A stretch of 64,000 bases of DNA from Bryum argenteum. Taxonomy: Eukaryota; Streptophyta; Bryopsida; Bryales; Bryaceae. Below, piece by piece: positions 61,137-64,000 of this stretch. Made by a program: the position numbers and the translations under genes. How positions within the stretch are numbered: position 1 is the stretch's first letter; the number at the start of each line of letters is the position of its first letter. The stretch is from contig CM073324.1 in assembly GCA_037043015.1 (NCBI GenBank), positions 5,601,013 through 5,665,012 on the forward strand, in the 5' to 3' direction. The notes beneath the pieces are model-generated. The model saw only the letters and a list, made by a program, of their open reading frames with translations. It ran no database searches and had not been told where the DNA came from.

Positions 61137-62029
61137 GTTTGTTATATCTAATTGTGTTGATTTCATCAAATGTCTGTTAATTTCTACAATATGAGCTTAA
61201 ATGTATTCTTTTTACGCTCTAACCTGACGTAGGTTCCTTCAAGTTCCGAGTCACAACATATCATCATTGTACAAATCACAACATATCATCGTTGTACATA
61301 TCACAAATTACAAGAAATCGTGCGTGAATCGCCGAAACGGTTTATGCTTGTTCGAAACACTATCTACAAGCACTAGTATAATATTTTTACGTTCAAAATA
61401 CCCAATTTGGCATTTAGGCTAATTCCTCCGGTTGCCGGAATTTCTACGATACTTGGAGGGGTCTACTTAGATGGCCCGGTGATTGTTATTCTATTCCAAA
61501 TTAGTAATATTAAATTACGTCGAAGTTTCATATCATGTTTTGGTTATGTTTTAGTGCTTTATCATCATTCATAAATTGCTCAAGTTTCCTCCTAGTTAAT
61601 AAGCTAGGGAATTGGCAAAACCCTGCGGATGAACTGCCGGATGAACTAAGTTCATCCGTGCGGAATGGATGAAACTTGCTCCATCCAAGTCTCCAACTAA
61701 AGAGAGAGGGTGAGAGTTAGGGTTAGAAGTTTTTGGGTGGAAGTAGTGTGTGTTGAAGGAGTGATCGAGATTGGTCTTTTGCGTCAACTGTTGTGTGTGA
61801 GGTGAGAAGGAGGATGAGAGTTTTTTTGTAGGAAGAGACATGATTTGAGCTACATGATGAAGAAAATACGTTAGAAGAAGGTGTGGGGTGCTTGGTGGTG
61901 GTGTTTGAGTGTGTTTTGGTAGGAGGAGAAGGACGAGAAGGAGGAGAGGTGAATCTCCCAACTCGGATCTGCATCTCCCGACTTTGGAGGGGCGTAGCAG
62001 TCAGCTAAAGACGAATTTGCGCACGCGCT
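61137..62029. other. Intergenic region
   Basis: No gene supported. A GA-rich stretch at 61690-61950 leaves long open frames on the complementary strand that look like composition artefacts. Confidence 0.4.
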
Positions 62030-62510
62030 TTGCAGGCAAGGAGCGCCTCAAAGTCTTCTTTCCAAAGATACCTTGCACGTTGCATTTGAAGCAATAGAGA
62101 AGGAGTTATAGCCGTTGGAAAGAGGAGGGGTGCAGCCGCCGCCAAATGGAGCAGCAGAACTTTGAATGATGGTAGCACTCGGCCTCCAATGTTTCTGGAG
62201 CTAAGATTTTGGGGTGACGTAGATCAGGTTGTCTTCTTTCCAAGGACACCTTGCACGCTGGATTTGAAGCAACGGACAAGGAGCTATAGCCGTTTGAAGG
62301 AGGACGGGTGCTGCAACCGTCAAATGGAGTAGCAGAACTTTGAATGACGATAGCACTCGGTCTCCAACGTTTTTGGAGCTGAGATTTTTGAACAACACAG
62401 ATCAGTTTGTTTTCTTTCCAAGAACACCTTGCACGCTGGATTTGAAGCAACGGACAAGGAGCCATAGCCGTTGGAGTGAAGTAGAGTCCAGCAGTGGCCG
62501 GAGGCAACAT
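62030..62510. repeat. 178-bp tandem repeat, about 2.7 copies
   Basis: The landmark CCTTGCACG begins at 62071, 62249 and 62427, exactly 178 bp apart. Long flanking stretches match (TTTGAAGCAA, then AGCAGAACTTTGAATGA). The third copy is truncated near 62500. The period is not a multiple of three, so it is not a coding repeat. Confidence 0.88.
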
Positions 62511-62657
62511 GAAGGGAGCCCCTCCCTTCCCAATTCCCTGATGTTTGAGTGTTTTATGCAATTGGTTTAGTGTGTGTGGTTGGAAAAGTAACATTACTTT
62601 AAAATTCGGTGGGTTTAGTCACCCAAAAAATATTGTGTTCTTTGCATTGATTTGGTT

Positions 62658-62830
62658 GGTTGAATTTCTTTGTTGGTTGTTTGAATTTGCTTGTATGTTT
62701 GTTTCTGTTTGTTTGTTTGATTGTTTGAATTTGCTTGTTTGATTGTTTGAATTAGTTTGTTTGGTTGTTTGAATTTGCTTGTTTGGTTGGTTGAATTTGC
62801 TTGTGTGGTTGGTTGAATTTACTTGTTGAT
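62658..62830. repeat. 22-bp tandem repeat (TTGAATTTGCTTGTTTGRTTG type)
   Basis: TGAATTT-type cores recur at about 22-bp spacing from 62659 to 62813, about eight copies. The strand is almost free of C. Confidence 0.75.
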
Positions 62831-64000
62831 GTTTAGTATTGCAATTCTAATTTTCATATGCTAGATTAGTGCTGTAGTCTTTTGAATTGATGCAATTTCG
62901 AGGTTTTTGGTTGTTGTTTGGCTCATTTGATCATAATTGAGTCCAAAGTTCTAGTGATTGATTGTAGGCAATTTGAGCCTCGCAACCTAACAATTGGTGG
63001 AGTCTTACTCCTAATTCACTGGTAAATGGGTGTCCATTGCTTGGAAGGCTAGATAGAATGATACTTTATCCATACGGCCAAGTTGTGGCTTAAAAACCAG
63101 ATTACCGTTATTTAGGCTCACATCGTGCGTCAAGTTAGATTGGTTATCAGTTTTGAAGTACCTGACAAGCCCGTAACTTGGTTGCATACATTGAGGATTG
63201 TAGGGTGAAATTATAAGACAATGTGTTCTATACTTTCTTCCGAGGCCATGATGTTTTTAACAAAACGTACAAATTTGTGAGTTTTAATGGAACTGACTTG
63301 ATTGTGCGAAGACTGCTCTTTCGGTGAGTTTTTTTTCAAAGTATTATAATTATTATATTTTTCATAGTGATTTGGTTTTTTGTGTGCAAAATATTTTGAT
63401 TGCAAGGTATATATTCACGGCCTTATTTTTACTCGTAGTTATTTCAATTACGAACTCTTTCCGAAATGAACAATAAGCAAAAAAAATTTCATATTTCTCT
63501 CTATATGTCTTGATAGGTCGAACTGAACGTGCATGTTGTCAGCAACTCAACAACACACGTGGTCTACCTTGTATCTTACGAGAGGTGGATGGTACTTTGA
63601 TTCCGCTATCACTTTTACTTATTCGTTTGAAATTGAATTTAGGAAGTCAAGGGAGGCTATTCGAGAATCTGCTGTTGAGATGGTTGATTTATAGAACATA
63701 GAAGACTAGCACTGGAGAGCAATAACACCCTCGTGACGTCTAGAAGAAGATAAGAAGAAAGTGATTAAGGTGAAGAAGCAAAGGAGAAAGCGGCTCTGAA
63801 AAAAAACGACAAACTTCAGAAGTTTCTGGAGAAGATTAATAAACAATACTCACTACTCATCGCTCACTAAATGGTTTTCCCATTTTATTTGTTATAATTT
63901 TTTAGATCATCGGTTGAATCTTTTATGGTATTGAACCTAGTTATAAGCAATATTAAATATATTTAAGTACTGAATAATTCTGCGCGTAGTATGGAGCTGT
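62831..64000. other. Intergenic DNA to the window edge
   Basis: No recognisable gene. Lysine/glutamate-rich short frames at 63720-63830 have no ATG and no homology that I can see. Confidence 0.35.

Noticed and set aside
61596..61974. 121-codon Ser/Pro/His-rich ORF on the minus strand
   Set aside because: Composition artefact of a GA-rich stretch. No homology and no splice context.

Overview
The window is nuclear DNA of a green plant of the streptophyte lineage. Genes are densely split by short GT-AG introns. Several products are plant-type: cytosolic UDP-xylose synthase, a TOM2A-type tetraspanin, TAP46, and a starch branching enzyme with a plastid-like N-terminus. Large transposon blocks lie between gene islands. 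I cannot name the species; a bryophyte, lycophyte or streptophyte alga would all fit. All exon models below were joined by hand from splice signals, reading phase and family similarity. No search or transcript was available.

Layout. 1-6.9 kb: no recognisable gene. 6.96-10.98 kb: head-to-head pair TAP46 (-) and VPS60/CHMP5 (+). 11-17.3 kb: AT-rich repeats with a decayed Tc1/mariner transposase and an 871-bp MITE with TA duplication. 17.4-18.6 kb: proteasome beta6 subunit (-). 21.2-24.0 kb: UDP-glucuronate decarboxylase (+). 25.0-29.9 kb: head-to-head pair of a TOM2A-like tetraspanin (-) with a huge proline-rich loop, and RNA polymerase subunit RPB6 (+). 31.1-36.2 kb: a 14-exon starch branching enzyme (-). 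38.2-59.8 kb: transposon block.

The transposon block is dominated by a 16.1-kb CACTA (En/Spm-type) element at 39371-55479. Its CACTACAAG termini and GTG target duplication are both visible. It carries two divergent genes: a TNP2-like transposase (-, one in-frame TAG) and a TNPA-like DNA-binding accessory protein (+). It also carries a SET-domain ORF inside the first transposase intron and an unresolved gene in the centre. The element sits in an older region peppered with CAATTTG/CAAATTG words and containing decayed retroelement-like ORFs. Ty3/gypsy integrase remnants lie on both sides. 60-64 kb holds a short two-exon ORF of unknown function, a 178-bp tandem repeat and a 22-bp tandem repeat.

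How genes relate: the host genes are unrelated housekeeping functions (PP2A signalling, ESCRT, proteasome, nucleotide sugar, membrane scaffold, transcription, starch). Two of the pairs share short bidirectional promoters. The two most unusual objects are the tetraspanin with an extensin-like extracellular loop and the CACTA element with an embedded SET-domain gene.
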